A stretch of DNA of 64,000 bases from Algorimicrobium sediminis (lineage in GTDB: Bacteria; Bacteroidota; Bacteroidia; Flavobacteriales; Flavobacteriaceae): contig NZ_JBHULS010000002.1 in the NCBI RefSeq assembly GCF_042684585.1, positions 124,001 through 188,000 on the forward strand, written 5' to 3'. Numbering within the stretch: the first letter of the stretch is position 1; each line of letters opens with the position of its first letter. Positions 9,049-17,334 of the stretch are shown in pieces. The translations under genes and the position numbers were made by a program. Below the pieces are notes generated by a model that made no database searches, was not told the origin of the DNA, and worked only from the letters and a program-made list of their open reading frames with translations.

Positions 9049-10185
9049 CTATTTTTTAATAGCTGAACACCCAGCCATGGTTGTAATTTTAATAGCCTCG
9101 GTAGGTGGTAAATATTCATTTCGTTTTACAACTTCCTCCACCACATTTTGTGTAAGTTTTTCAAAGGCTTTTTCTATAACTGTGGCTGTTTGCATGGCGG
9201 CCGGCCTACCCACGTCGCCAGCTTCCCGGATACTTTGTACCAAAGGAATGTCGCCAAGGAAACGCACATCCAAATCGGTTGCCAAGTTTTTAGCACCATC
9301 TTGTCCAAAAATGTAATACTTATTATCCGGCAACTCTGCTGGTGTAAAATAAGCCATATTTTCAATAATACCTAAAACAGGTACATTAATACTATCCTGC
9401 TGGAACATGGCTACACCTTTTTTGGCATCGGCCAAGGCAACATTTTGAGGTGTACTAACCACAACAGCTCCTGTAATTGGTAGGGATTGCATAATGCTTA
9501 AATGAATATCGCCAGTTCCTGGTGGTAAATCGATTAGCATAAAATCCAATTCCCCCCAGTGCGCATCAAAAATCATTTGGTTCAGGGCTTTGGCTGCCAT
9601 TGGGCCACGCCATACAACGGCTTGCCCTGGCTGTGTAAAAAAGCCAATAGACAGTATTTTTACCCCATAATTTTCAACGGGTTTCATTTTAGATTTACCT
9701 TCTATGGTAACTGCCAATGGGCGTTCGTTTTCAACATCAAACATAATAGGCATGGATGGCCCGTAAATATCCGCGTCCAAGATACCCACTTTAAAACCCA
9801 TTTTTGCTAGTGTAACCGCTAAATTAGCCGTAACAGTAGATTTACCAACGCCACCTTTTCCAGAAGCTACCGCAATAATGTTTTTAATACCCGGTATAGC
9901 CTTCCCTTTAATGGTGTTTTTAGGCTTCTGGGCCGGTGCATTAACCTTTATATTCGTGGTTATTTTAGCTTTTTGGTAAACCTGATTGTGGATGGCTTTT
10001 AAAATTTCCACTTCCGTTTTCTTTTTGGCTTGTAGCGTAGGATTGGTAATGGTAACATCTACAATAACCTCATCACCAAAAGTCATTACATTAGTAACAG
10101 CACCGCTATCTACCATATTTTGGCCTTCGCCAGGTACCGTTATTGTTTTTAATGCTTGTAATATATCTTGTTTATCTAATTTCAT
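9049..10185 (-). CDS. mrp: Mrp/ApbC-family Fe-S carrier P-loop ATPase
   Basis: 378 aa. An N-terminal MIP18/DUF59 domain (1-80) is followed by a ParA/MinD-like ATPase with the deviant Walker A GKGGVGKST at 109-117, DADIYGPSMPIM and LIDLPPGTGD. Family role: binds and transfers Fe-S clusters. Oddity: the CxxC that many Mrp/ApbC proteins use is missing; the stretch where it would fall reads MAYFTPAELPDNKYYIFG, and the only cysteine in the protein is close to the C-terminus (AGCSAIKK). It pairs with the NifU-type gene 3 bp downstream. Confidence 0.92.
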   Translation of the reverse strand: MKLDKQDILQALKTITVPGEGQNMVDSGAVTNVMTFGDEVIVDVTITNPTLQAKKKTEVEILKAIHNQVYQKAKITTNIKVNAPAQKPKNTIKGKAIPGIKNIIAVASGKGGVGKSTVTANLAVTLAKMGFKVGILDADIYGPSMPIMFDVENERPLAVTIEGKSKMKPVENYGVKILSIGFFTQPGQAVVWRGPMAAKALNQMIFDAHWGELDFMLIDLPPGTGDIHLSIMQSLPITGAVVVSTPQNVALADAKKGVAMFQQDSINVPVLGIIENMAYFTPAELPDNKYYIFGQDGAKNLATDLDVRFLGDIPLVQSIREAGDVGRPAAMQTATVIEKAFEKLTQNVVEEVVKRNEYLPPTEAIKITTMAGCSAIKK

Positions 10186-10272
10186 AACACATTATTTTTA
10201 AAAGCAATGCTATTATTTATTGCGCTTGTAACGCGCCTTGCAGCACTTTTTATCCAGAATAATTCTAAACTG

Positions 10273-10303
10273 CAAATATACAGTGAATTGTTTAGAATTT
10301 GAA
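10273..10303 (-). promoter_or_regulatory. Putative promoter of the mrp-nifU transcript
   Basis: On the minus strand, TATATTTG (10280 to 10273) is preceded 20 bp upstream by TTC, close to the TTG-N19-21-TAnnTTTG consensus. It lies about 90 bp before the mrp ATG. Confidence 0.55.
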
Positions 10304-10394
10304 ATGCTTTAATTGAAATGATTGATGTGTAAATTTACTTTTGTTATGGCGCGCTTCTGTGTTTTTTTGGGAGTTCTTACATCTATTAAAGAAC

Positions 10395-10730
10395 TTATGG
10401 CTTCAATGCCACATTGGGATCCCAAAAAACCCGTTCGAAATTTTGAACCTGATTGTTTACCACCTCAATACCCTCACTTTCTAAAAGCTGTTGCATAAGG
10501 TTGGTTCCTGCAAAGTGATGCTTTCCGGTTAGCAAACCGTTTCTATTAACCACCCGATGGGCCGGTACATTTTTAGTATGCGAATTATTCATAGCATACC
10601 CCACCAAACGCGCACTTTTTGCGGCCCCTAAATAAGTAGCTATAGCACCATAACTGGTAACACGGCCAAAGGGAATTTGCGCCACCACCTGATATACCTT
10701 GTCATAAAAGTGCTGGGGTTGCGCTGCCAT
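10395..10730 (-). CDS. Alkyltransferase-like (ATL) DNA-lesion-binding protein
   Basis: 111 aa, the C-terminal DNA-binding domain of O6-methylguanine methyltransferase (MGMT). The helix-turn-helix region IPFGRVTSYGAIATYLG is intact, but the catalytic PCHR is PAHR (residues 56-59), so no alkyl transfer is possible. Known ATLs (E. coli YbaZ, yeast Atl1) flag O6-alkylguanine for nucleotide excision repair; they carry Trp where this one carries Ala. It overlaps the stop of the upstream LysE gene as TAATG, so the pair is translationally coupled. Confidence 0.88.
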   Translation of the reverse strand: MAAQPQHFYDKVYQVVAQIPFGRVTSYGAIATYLGAAKSARLVGYAMNNSHTKNVPAHRVVNRNGLLTGKHHFAGTNLMQQLLESEGIEVVNNQVQNFERVFWDPNVALKP

Positions 10731-11359
10731 TATAAATCGTTTAAAATATTAATGAGGGTAATAATAGCTACAATACCTGTTATAGCACCTATAAGGTAAT
10801 TCATGCTTTTTTGCGAGGCTATTTTCCGATCTTTAATTTTATCGAAAAAATGCATGTATATATACAGTGCGCCAAATGCCCCAGATACAGAACCACATAC
10901 AAAACCACCGATACCAAAATTATCGAATTTTAAAATTCCGAAAGAAGCCAAGGTAATAGCCATATAAGCCTGAAATGGCACGGGAAACATGTTTATTGAG
11001 GACAAAAACATACCGTGAAAAAACCGCTTTGTTTTGCTTCGTACATCGGTTACTGTATTCTGTTTTTCGACTGCTTTGGCGATAAACAAAAAATAAAAAC
11101 TGACACCAAAGAAGATAACCAAGGCTATAAATCGTAACACATCAATTACATCGGGATGATTGCTTAAATACCGCGCAAAAATAGTAGCAACCAATACCTG
11201 AAAAATTATTATAAAGCAGGCACCCAAGGCAAAAACCAAGCCTCTGGTATAGCCTTCTTTAAGACTAATTTTTGCCGCTGTCATGTTTATCAATCCTGGT
11301 GGCAAGGTTGAAAGAAAAGTGGCCGAAAAACCAAGAAAGAAAACAAGCGCTACATTCAC
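10730..11359 (-). CDS. LysE-family exporter
   Basis: 209 aa, about six membrane helices. The LysE/RhtB-type start VFFLGFSATFLSTLPPGLINMTAAKISLKEGYTRGLVFALGA includes the PPG motif at about 20-22. Family members export amino acids or other small solutes; the substrate is not predictable. It lies between trmB (2 bp upstream) and the ATL gene (1-bp overlap), so trmB-lysE-ATL is probably one transcript. Confidence 0.82.
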   Translation of the reverse strand: MNVALVFFLGFSATFLSTLPPGLINMTAAKISLKEGYTRGLVFALGACFIIIFQVLVATIFARYLSNHPDVIDVLRFIALVIFFGVSFYFLFIAKAVEKQNTVTDVRSKTKRFFHGMFLSSINMFPVPFQAYMAITLASFGILKFDNFGIGGFVCGSVSGAFGALYIYMHFFDKIKDRKIASQKSMNYLIGAITGIVAIITLINILNDL

Positions 11360-11361
11360 TA

Positions 11362-12036
11362 TTACTTAATTTTGAATTGAATATACGTAATTGGTTTGTT
11401 TTGTTCCAAATATTGACTCTCGTAAAAGGTTTGCACGCTCGTTACATCTGTTGGACTCCCCGCTTGGTGGTAAACATTATGGTTAGCATACAATACGTCA
11501 TGACCGGCTCCATGCAATAACCCCAACGTGTACCCATGCATAAATTCGCTGTCGGTTTTTAAATGAACAACACCCTCTGGCTTTAATATCGTTTTATAAC
11601 GTGCCAAGAATTCAGCATTAGTCATGCGGTGTTTGGTACGTTTATACTTTATTTGGGGATCTGGAAAAGTAATCCAAATTTCATCTATTTCATTGGGTGC
11701 AAAAGCAAAATCTATTAGCTCTATTTGGGTTCTTAAAAACCCAACATTACTTAAATTATTTTCTAAAGCTGTTTTAGCACCCCGCCAAAAACGCGCACCT
11801 TTTATATCGACTCCAATAAAATTTTTATTTGGATATTTTTCTGCTAAAGCTGTGGTATATTCGCCTTTACCACAACCCAATTCCAATACAATAGGGTTGT
11901 TATTGTTAAAAAAGTTGCGGTTCCACTGTCCTTGTAGTTCAAAATTATTTGTTACAAGCACTTCTCGGCTTGGTTGTACCACATTCTTAAACGTTTCGTT
12001 TTCTTTAAAACGCCTTAATTTATTTTTACTTCCCAC
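11362..12036 (-). CDS. trmB: tRNA (guanine(46)-N7)-methyltransferase
   Basis: 224 aa, standard TrmB length. SAM motif I LELGCGKGEYT, then FIGVDIKGARFWRGAKTA, and the family-specific IWITFPDPQIKYKRTKHRMT. It makes m7G46 in the tRNA variable loop. First gene of the trmB-lysE-ATL string, divergent from the glycosyltransferase with 75 bp between the start codons. Confidence 0.95.
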   Translation of the reverse strand: MGSKNKLRRFKENETFKNVVQPSREVLVTNNFELQGQWNRNFFNNNNPIVLELGCGKGEYTTALAEKYPNKNFIGVDIKGARFWRGAKTALENNLSNVGFLRTQIELIDFAFAPNEIDEIWITFPDPQIKYKRTKHRMTNAEFLARYKTILKPEGVVHLKTDSEFMHGYTLGLLHGAGHDVLYANHNVYHQAGSPTDVTSVQTFYESQYLEQNKPITYIQFKIK

Positions 12037-12111
12037 CTAGTTACTACTTTTAAATTTTTGGTAAAATTACGTAAATATGTGGAAGCACATATATGCTTAC
12101 CTTTGTTTTTC

Positions 12112-13173
12112 ATGGCAGACCAAAAACACATACTAGTAGCACCGCTAAATTGGGGGCTTGGACATGCTACCCGATGCATACCAATTATTAACGCTTTAAT
12201 GGCTCATGGTTTTACACCAATAATTGCCACAGATGGGGCTGCATTAGCCTTATTACAAGCAGAATTTCCCGGTTTAATTTGTTTAAAATTGCCCGGTTAC
12301 CAAATTAGCTACGCCAAAACCGCCTCCTTTTTTACAACTAAACTTTTATTTCAAACGCCTAAAATTTTAAAAACTATTGCTGCTGAAAAAAAAGAAATAG
12401 CTAAAATTGTTTCTAGCTACCATGTTGTTGGCATCATATCAGACAACCGGTTTGGGGCATACCACCCTAACATACCTTGTGTTTTTATAACACACCAATT
12501 ACAAGTGTTAAGCGGCCTAACTACAAGATTTAGCACGCATATTCATAACAGCATTATTAAAAAATTTAACACCTGTTGGGTGCCGGATGCATCTGGCACT
12601 CTTAACTTTAGCGGACGCATGGGCCATGTTAAACAACCCGTTATTAAAACCAATTATTTAGGCCCTTTAAGTAGATTTAAAAAAATAAACACCCCTATAC
12701 TATACGACCTTTTGGTGCTACTATCTGGTCCTGAACCGCAACGCCAAATTCTGGAAACCAAACTCCTAAACGAGTTAAACAGCTACTCCGGAAAAATTGT
12801 ATTTATAAAAGGGGTTGTTGAAAAAACCATTACTAAAAAAACTACAGGAAATATGTGTATTTATAACTACCTAACCGCCGACAGATTAGAGCAAGTTATA
12901 AACCAAAGTGAATTGGTACTATCGCGCTCTGGATACACAACTATTATGGATTTAGCAACATTACAGAAGAAGGCTTTTTTTATTCCCACACCGGGGCAAT
13001 TTGAACAAACCTATTTAGCCAAACGCTTAAAAAAACAAGGTTTGGCTCCTTATTGCCAGCAAGATAAATTTACTAGTAGTGCGCTGGAAGCTGTAAAATA
13101 TTACAAGGGTTTACATACTTTTAAACAAGAAACCGATTTTAAAGACTTATTTAGCCTTTTCCAAACTAAATGA
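12112..13173 (+). CDS. MurG-like glycosyltransferase
   Basis: 353 aa from the ATG at 12112 (MADQKHILVAPLNWGLGHATRCIPIINAL); an in-frame TTG at 12058 would add 18 residues without family support. The Gly-rich N-terminal loop LNWGLGHATR and a C-terminal acceptor/donor half (LVLSRSGYTTIMDL...PGQFEQTYLAKRL) give a GT-B fold of the UDP-GlcNAc/MurG type; the sugar and target are unknown. A TACCTTTG box at 12098-12105 ends only 6 bp before the ATG, so the mRNA may be nearly leaderless. Its last 27 bp overlap the convergent kinase gene. Confidence 0.78.
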   Translation: MADQKHILVAPLNWGLGHATRCIPIINALMAHGFTPIIATDGAALALLQAEFPGLICLKLPGYQISYAKTASFFTTKLLFQTPKILKTIAAEKKEIAKIVSSYHVVGIISDNRFGAYHPNIPCVFITHQLQVLSGLTTRFSTHIHNSIIKKFNTCWVPDASGTLNFSGRMGHVKQPVIKTNYLGPLSRFKKINTPILYDLLVLLSGPEPQRQILETKLLNELNSYSGKIVFIKGVVEKTITKKTTGNMCIYNYLTADRLEQVINQSELVLSRSGYTTIMDLATLQKKAFFIPTPGQFEQTYLAKRLKKQGLAPYCQQDKFTSSALEAVKYYKGLHTFKQETDFKDLFSLFQTK

Positions 13174-14184
13174 AAACTCGCTTCCTACATCCAGTTCACT
13201 TTCTATATAAATATGTTCCTTGTGCGCCTCAATAATATGCTTTACAATAGAGAGGCCCAAACCCGAACCGCCCTCTTTGCGCGAGCCACTTTTATCCACG
13301 CGAAAAAATCGTTCAAAAATACGCGACAAGTGGTCTTCGGCTATACCTTCGCCATTATCGGTTACCCGAACAATTACTTTGTTTTTCACTAAATTTTCAA
13401 TACTTATTTCTGTGGTTCCTTTTTCTCGGCCATATTTAATGGAATTTACTACCAAATTGGTAATTACCTGCTCAATTCGTTCCTTATCTGCGTAAACTAA
13501 AATAGGTTCTGGGTAATCTCTGTCGCATGTTAAGGTAATTTTTTTTCTGGCAGCCTTCATTTCTAATAAATCGAATACATTTTTTACGACCTCAACAATA
13601 TCAAAAGCTTCTTTGTTTAAACTTAAATCGCCCGCCTCTAGTTTGGTAATCATATCCAAATCTTTAACAATATAAATTAATCGCTCCACGCCTTTATTGG
13701 CACGGTTTAAATAGCGTCGTCTTATACGTTTGTCCTCCAAAGCGCCATCCAGTAAGGTTAAAATATAACCTTGCACAGTAAATAAAGGGGTTTTAAGCTC
13801 GTGCGATACGTTTCCTAAAAATTCTTTTCGGTATTCTTCCCTTACTTTCAGGGTTTCTATCTCTAGTTTTTTGTCTTTGGCATACTTATCTATTTGTTTG
13901 GTAAGTGTTGCCATATCTGTTGTAATAGGTTGGTTAGTTAGCGAAGCCGATTCCAGCAGTGTTAAATCGTCGTAAATACGCTTTACCCGTCTGTAAATAA
14001 AGCGCTCTACCCGGTATTGTAGTATAAAGAAAAACAACACACCAAAAACTAAAACCAACGGAAAAACAAGCCATGTCCAAGCTTGTATAAGTACTAAAAA
14101 AAGATTGAGCAGCAGCGCCAGTAGCAGGGTGGCAAAAAAAGCAGTTTTAAGTGCAAATTTGTAGGTTTTCTTTAATTTCTGCAT
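13147..14184 (-). CDS. PhoR-like sensor histidine kinase
   Basis: 345 aa. Two closely spaced N-terminal helices (about 12-55) place it in the inner membrane with almost no periplasmic loop, so it may sense the membrane or a partner rather than an external ligand. The H-box FLGNVSHELKTPLFTVQGYI has the phospho-acceptor His near residue 128. The ATPase carries NLVVNSIKYG, VTDNGEGI and GSGLGLSIVKHI. The start overlaps the stop of the response regulator gene by one base (TAATG). Its 3' end overlaps the convergent glycosyltransferase gene. Confidence 0.9.
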   Translation of the reverse strand: MQKLKKTYKFALKTAFFATLLLALLLNLFLVLIQAWTWLVFPLVLVFGVLFFFILQYRVERFIYRRVKRIYDDLTLLESASLTNQPITTDMATLTKQIDKYAKDKKLEIETLKVREEYRKEFLGNVSHELKTPLFTVQGYILTLLDGALEDKRIRRRYLNRANKGVERLIYIVKDLDMITKLEAGDLSLNKEAFDIVEVVKNVFDLLEMKAARKKITLTCDRDYPEPILVYADKERIEQVITNLVVNSIKYGREKGTTEISIENLVKNKVIVRVTDNGEGIAEDHLSRIFERFFRVDKSGSRKEGGSGLGLSIVKHIIEAHKEHIYIESELDVGSEFSFSLEKAK

Positions 14185-14867
14185 TATTCAACAAACTTAT
14201 AACCAACTCCTTTTACGGTTTTGAAGGCGTTATCGCCTATTTTTTCGCGCAATTTCCGAATGTGAACATCTATGGTCCTGCCGCCTACAACAACTTCATT
14301 TCCCCAAACTTGTTCTAAAATTTCTTCGCGCTTAAACACTTTGTCGGGTTTAGAAGTTAATAAGGACAGTAGTTCGAATTCTTTTCGAGGTAAAGTTAAA
14401 TCTTCACCATTTAAAACCACTTTATATTCGTCTCTATTAATTATTAAATCGCCTATTTGTATAATAGCCATGGGTGCTTCGTCTTCTTTAAAACGGCGCA
14501 ACAAGGATTTCACTTTACTAATAAGCACTTTAGGTTTAATGGGTTTTGTAATATAATCGTCTGCGCCCGCATCAAAACCTGCCACTTGCGAATAATCTTC
14601 ACCTCTGGCCGTTAAAAAGGTTATAATGGTATCGGTAAGTTCCGGATTTTCCCGAAGTTGTTCGCATGCCTCAATGCCGTCCATTTCGGGCATCATAACA
14701 TCCATGATAATTAAATGTGGTTTAATTTTTTTGGCCTTTTTTATAGCTTTCAAACCATTTTCTGCTGTAAAAACAGCATAGCCCTCATGCGATAGGTTAT
14801 ACCCCACTATTTCCAGAATATCGGGTTCATCGTCTACTAATAAAATTCTTATATCTTGTTTTTTCAT
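14184..14867 (-). CDS. PhoB/OmpR-family response regulator
   Basis: 227 aa. The receiver domain (1-120) has acidic residues in VDDEPD, the phospho-acceptor Asp in IIMDVMMPEMDG (about residue 55), and the Thr/Lys switch (FLTARGED, ITKPIKPKVL). The C-terminal winged helix (about 130-226) shows DNA-binding signatures REEILEQVWGNEVVVGGRTIDVHIRKLREKIG. It is transcribed ahead of its kinase. Phosphate control is suggested only by similarity to PhoB/PhoR; no pst or phoU genes are nearby. Confidence 0.92.
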   Translation of the reverse strand: MKKQDIRILLVDDEPDILEIVGYNLSHEGYAVFTAENGLKAIKKAKKIKPHLIIMDVMMPEMDGIEACEQLRENPELTDTIITFLTARGEDYSQVAGFDAGADDYITKPIKPKVLISKVKSLLRRFKEDEAPMAIIQIGDLIINRDEYKVVLNGEDLTLPRKEFELLSLLTSKPDKVFKREEILEQVWGNEVVVGGRTIDVHIRKLREKIGDNAFKTVKGVGYKFVE

Positions 14868-15298
14868 AACTCTTAAAACCTAACCAAAAGGTAAAGATAA
14901 AATTTATAGCTATGTATATGCGCCTAATTGGGTACAAATAACACTTTGATAACATTGCAATAAACTAGCCATAACACCAGTTTTAGGCCTATGTCCTGCT
15001 AAAAACCTATTTATAAGCGCGAAATAATATAAGTATAAACTGGACGTAGTAACGGGTTTACCCACCTAACCTCATGTTTTTAAACAGCTTACAACACTAT
15101 TTATTTTACGCCAAACCGATTAACCTGTTTTATGGCGAATAAAAAAATAATACACCTGCAAGCAACTGACTGTTAAACAAATAAAGCCCATGTTATTTGC
15201 ATGTTAAATAACAACTAATAGGCTAAAAAATTTAGATAAGACGCAAATTATACGTACTTTTGTTGCTAAATTTTGAATGCACAATTAAATAATTTATT
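14868..15298. other. Divergent intergenic region with operator-like repeats
   Basis: 431 bp between the response regulator (minus) and a T9SS protein gene (plus), with no ORF or RNA gene. At 15191-15213 there is an 8-bp inverted repeat TGTTATTT / AAATAACA. The same bases also form two heptamers, TGTTATT (15191) and TGTTAAA (15202), spaced 11 bp start to start, plus another TGTTAAA at 15171. A putative -7 box is at 15255-15262. Confidence 0.55.
15255..15262 (+). promoter_or_regulatory. Putative -7 promoter element of the T9SS protein gene
   Basis: TACTTTTG fits TAnnTTTG; a TTT at 15231 stands where the -33 TTG is expected. The distance to the ATG is 36 bp. Confidence 0.5.
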
Positions 15299-17197
15299 AT
15301 GAAGAAAATTTACTTTTTATTATTTAGTTTACTAATTTCAGGCTCCATGTTGGGTCAAGGGTTAGAAGACTTTACAAACTTGAATGTTGGAACAAGCTAC
15401 AGCACTGACTCCTTTGTTGGCAATAACAATATAACCTGGAGTTATGTGTCTTCGAGAGATGACAACGGTCAAGCTCCTAATCCACCTGCATTGATGTTAA
15501 GACGTCAATCTAGTGGTAGTACACTTACATCTAGCCAAATTCCTGGCGGTATTGGTAACTTTTCAATGAAACTTTACAAAGGCTTTACGGGCGCAGGAGA
15601 CAGACAAGTTGAGTTATACATAAACAATGTTTTTATAGGTTCATCTACTCCTTTTGATAATACAGAAGAACAAACATTTGCCATATCCAACATTAATGTA
15701 AGTGGTCCTTTTGTAATGGAAATTAGAAATGTAACTAGTAAGCAGATTATTTTAGACGATATCTCATGGACTGGATTTAGCTCCACTTGTGGCGTTAATT
15801 TGGGTACAGCTACATATAGCTGTAACTCAAATACCGTTGGTAGCAACAATGACGGCATTACTGTAAGTGTACCGTATACAGGTGTAGATGCTAACATAAC
15901 CAATGTAACCACTACTTCTGCTGGTGTAGTAGGTGGCGACAATCCTGCAACAGTAGCCGATGGTGTTATTACCATTACAGGCTTAACTGAAGGAGACGCT
16001 TGGGACCTTAATTTAGTTGGCGGCGATTGTGGCGCAATTACCACTTCCGATGTTATTACCGAAACGCAGTGCGATCCAGTAATAACCGTAAACAACTTTT
16101 TAGACCCTTTAAATTATACCGTGGGTAACGGACCTTCTAATGAAGATACGTTCTCTGTAGCTGGTGTATTTTTATTTTCCGACGTGGTAATTACAGCACC
16201 TACTAATTTTGAAGTTTCTTTAACCTCTGGTGGTGCTTTTTCGCAATCGGTTTCCATTACACCGGGTGCTTTAGGTGTTGTGCCTCCAACAACTGTATAT
16301 GTAAGATTGGCAGCTGGCTTGGGTATTAATTCCTACAGCGGCGATTTAACTGTTGCTTCTACTTTTGCTACCACACGTACCTTGTCCTTAACTGGAAACG
16401 TATTTGGCCCACCAACAAACGCACTTGTATTAGTAGGCGTTTATGATGGCCCATTACCTAATGGAACACCAAAAGGAATTGAATTAGTTGCTTTAGCCGA
16501 TATTTCAGATTTAAGTGTTTTTGGTATTAGCTCTGTAAGCAATGGTGGCGGATCTTCTGCTGGAACAGTTGAATATAATTTCCCTGCCGATGCTGTAAGC
16601 GCTGGCGATCGTATCTTTTTAGCAACCGAAGCTGTAAATTTTGAAGCATTCTTTGGTTTTGCACCAACTTATACCAGTGGTATTGTTGGCATCAATGGTA
16701 ACGATTCTATAGAATTATACGAGGGCGTAACTATTATAGACACCTTTGGCGATGTAGATGTAGATGGTTTTGGCGAAGCTTGGGAATATACAGATGGTTG
16801 GGCTTACCGTGTAAGTAATACTGGTCCTGACGGCACTTTTGTATTAGCAAACTGGACCTTTAGCGGTGCTGATGCTTTGGATGGTGAAACTACCAATGCT
16901 ACCGCCGTAACACCATATCCGATAGATCAGTACACAAACGAGGTATTATCTACAAGCACTGTTAATACGGCTGCATTTAGCATCTATCCTAATCCAACAT
17001 CTAACGGTTTTGTAAATATTACAAGCCCTGCTTCAGAGGCTATTTCCGTAACTATTTTTGATGTTTTAGGAAAACAAGTACTAAGCACTACGTTAACAAA
17101 CAACCGTTTAAACGTTTCTTCACTAAATACCGGTATGTATATTGTGAAAATTGCTCAAAACGGTAACACTGTTACTAAAAAATTAGTGATTAAATAA
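15299..17197 (+). CDS. Secreted T9SS protein with lamin-tail-like domain
   Basis: 632 aa. Signal peptide (MKKIYFLLFSLLISGSMLGQG). Residues about 20-160 form a choice-of-anchor-like beta domain. About 265-375 is the repeat domain often found in extracellular nuclease-type proteins (TAPTNFEVSLTSGGAFSQSVSIT ... TVYVRLAAG). About 380-545 is lamin-tail-like (GIELVALADISDLSVFGISS...DSIELYEGVTIIDTFGDVD). The last 80 residues are a type A T9SS sorting domain (FSIYPNPTSNGFVNI...DVLGKQVLSTTL...GMYIVKIAQNGNTVTKKLVIK). It should be exported and anchored at, or released from, the surface. No catalytic nuclease domain is visible; the function is unknown. Confidence 0.85.
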   Translation: MKKIYFLLFSLLISGSMLGQGLEDFTNLNVGTSYSTDSFVGNNNITWSYVSSRDDNGQAPNPPALMLRRQSSGSTLTSSQIPGGIGNFSMKLYKGFTGAGDRQVELYINNVFIGSSTPFDNTEEQTFAISNINVSGPFVMEIRNVTSKQIILDDISWTGFSSTCGVNLGTATYSCNSNTVGSNNDGITVSVPYTGVDANITNVTTTSAGVVGGDNPATVADGVITITGLTEGDAWDLNLVGGDCGAITTSDVITETQCDPVITVNNFLDPLNYTVGNGPSNEDTFSVAGVFLFSDVVITAPTNFEVSLTSGGAFSQSVSITPGALGVVPPTTVYVRLAAGLGINSYSGDLTVASTFATTRTLSLTGNVFGPPTNALVLVGVYDGPLPNGTPKGIELVALADISDLSVFGISSVSNGGGSSAGTVEYNFPADAVSAGDRIFLATEAVNFEAFFGFAPTYTSGIVGINGNDSIELYEGVTIIDTFGDVDVDGFGEAWEYTDGWAYRVSNTGPDGTFVLANWTFSGADALDGETTNATAVTPYPIDQYTNEVLSTSTVNTAAFSIYPNPTSNGFVNITSPASEAISVTIFDVLGKQVLSTTLTNNRLNVSSLNTGMYIVKIAQNGNTVTKKLVIK

Positions 17198-17216
17198 GCT
17201 GATATTTTAAGCATAT

Positions 17217-17249
17217 AAAAAGGCGCTTCCTAAACAGAAGCGCCTTTTT
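17217..17249 (+). terminator. Intrinsic terminator of the T9SS protein gene
   Basis: 13-bp perfect stem AAAAAGGCGCTTC / GAAGCGCCTTTTT with a 7-nt loop, 20 bp after the stop. Confidence 0.93.
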
Positions 17250-17257
17250 ATATTATA

Positions 17258-17265
17258 TACTTTTG
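17258..17265 (+). promoter_or_regulatory. Putative -7 element of the LuxE-like gene
   Basis: TACTTTTG directly after the preceding terminator, a sensible place for an independent promoter. No clear -33 TTG. Confidence 0.4.
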
Positions 17266-17334
17266 CCGCCTGTTTAAATGTGGTATTTTTACACCATTCC
17301 AAGCAAAGCAGTTTTTTTTGCAAACTTTGTTATT

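Noticed and set aside
10395..10730. Active O6-methylguanine-DNA methyltransferase
   Set aside because: The acceptor Cys is replaced by Ala (PAHR).
12058..12111. TTG start for the MurG-like glycosyltransferase
   Set aside because: The promoter-like TACCTTTG lies downstream of it, and the extra 18 residues do not look like family sequence; the ATG at 12112 is better.
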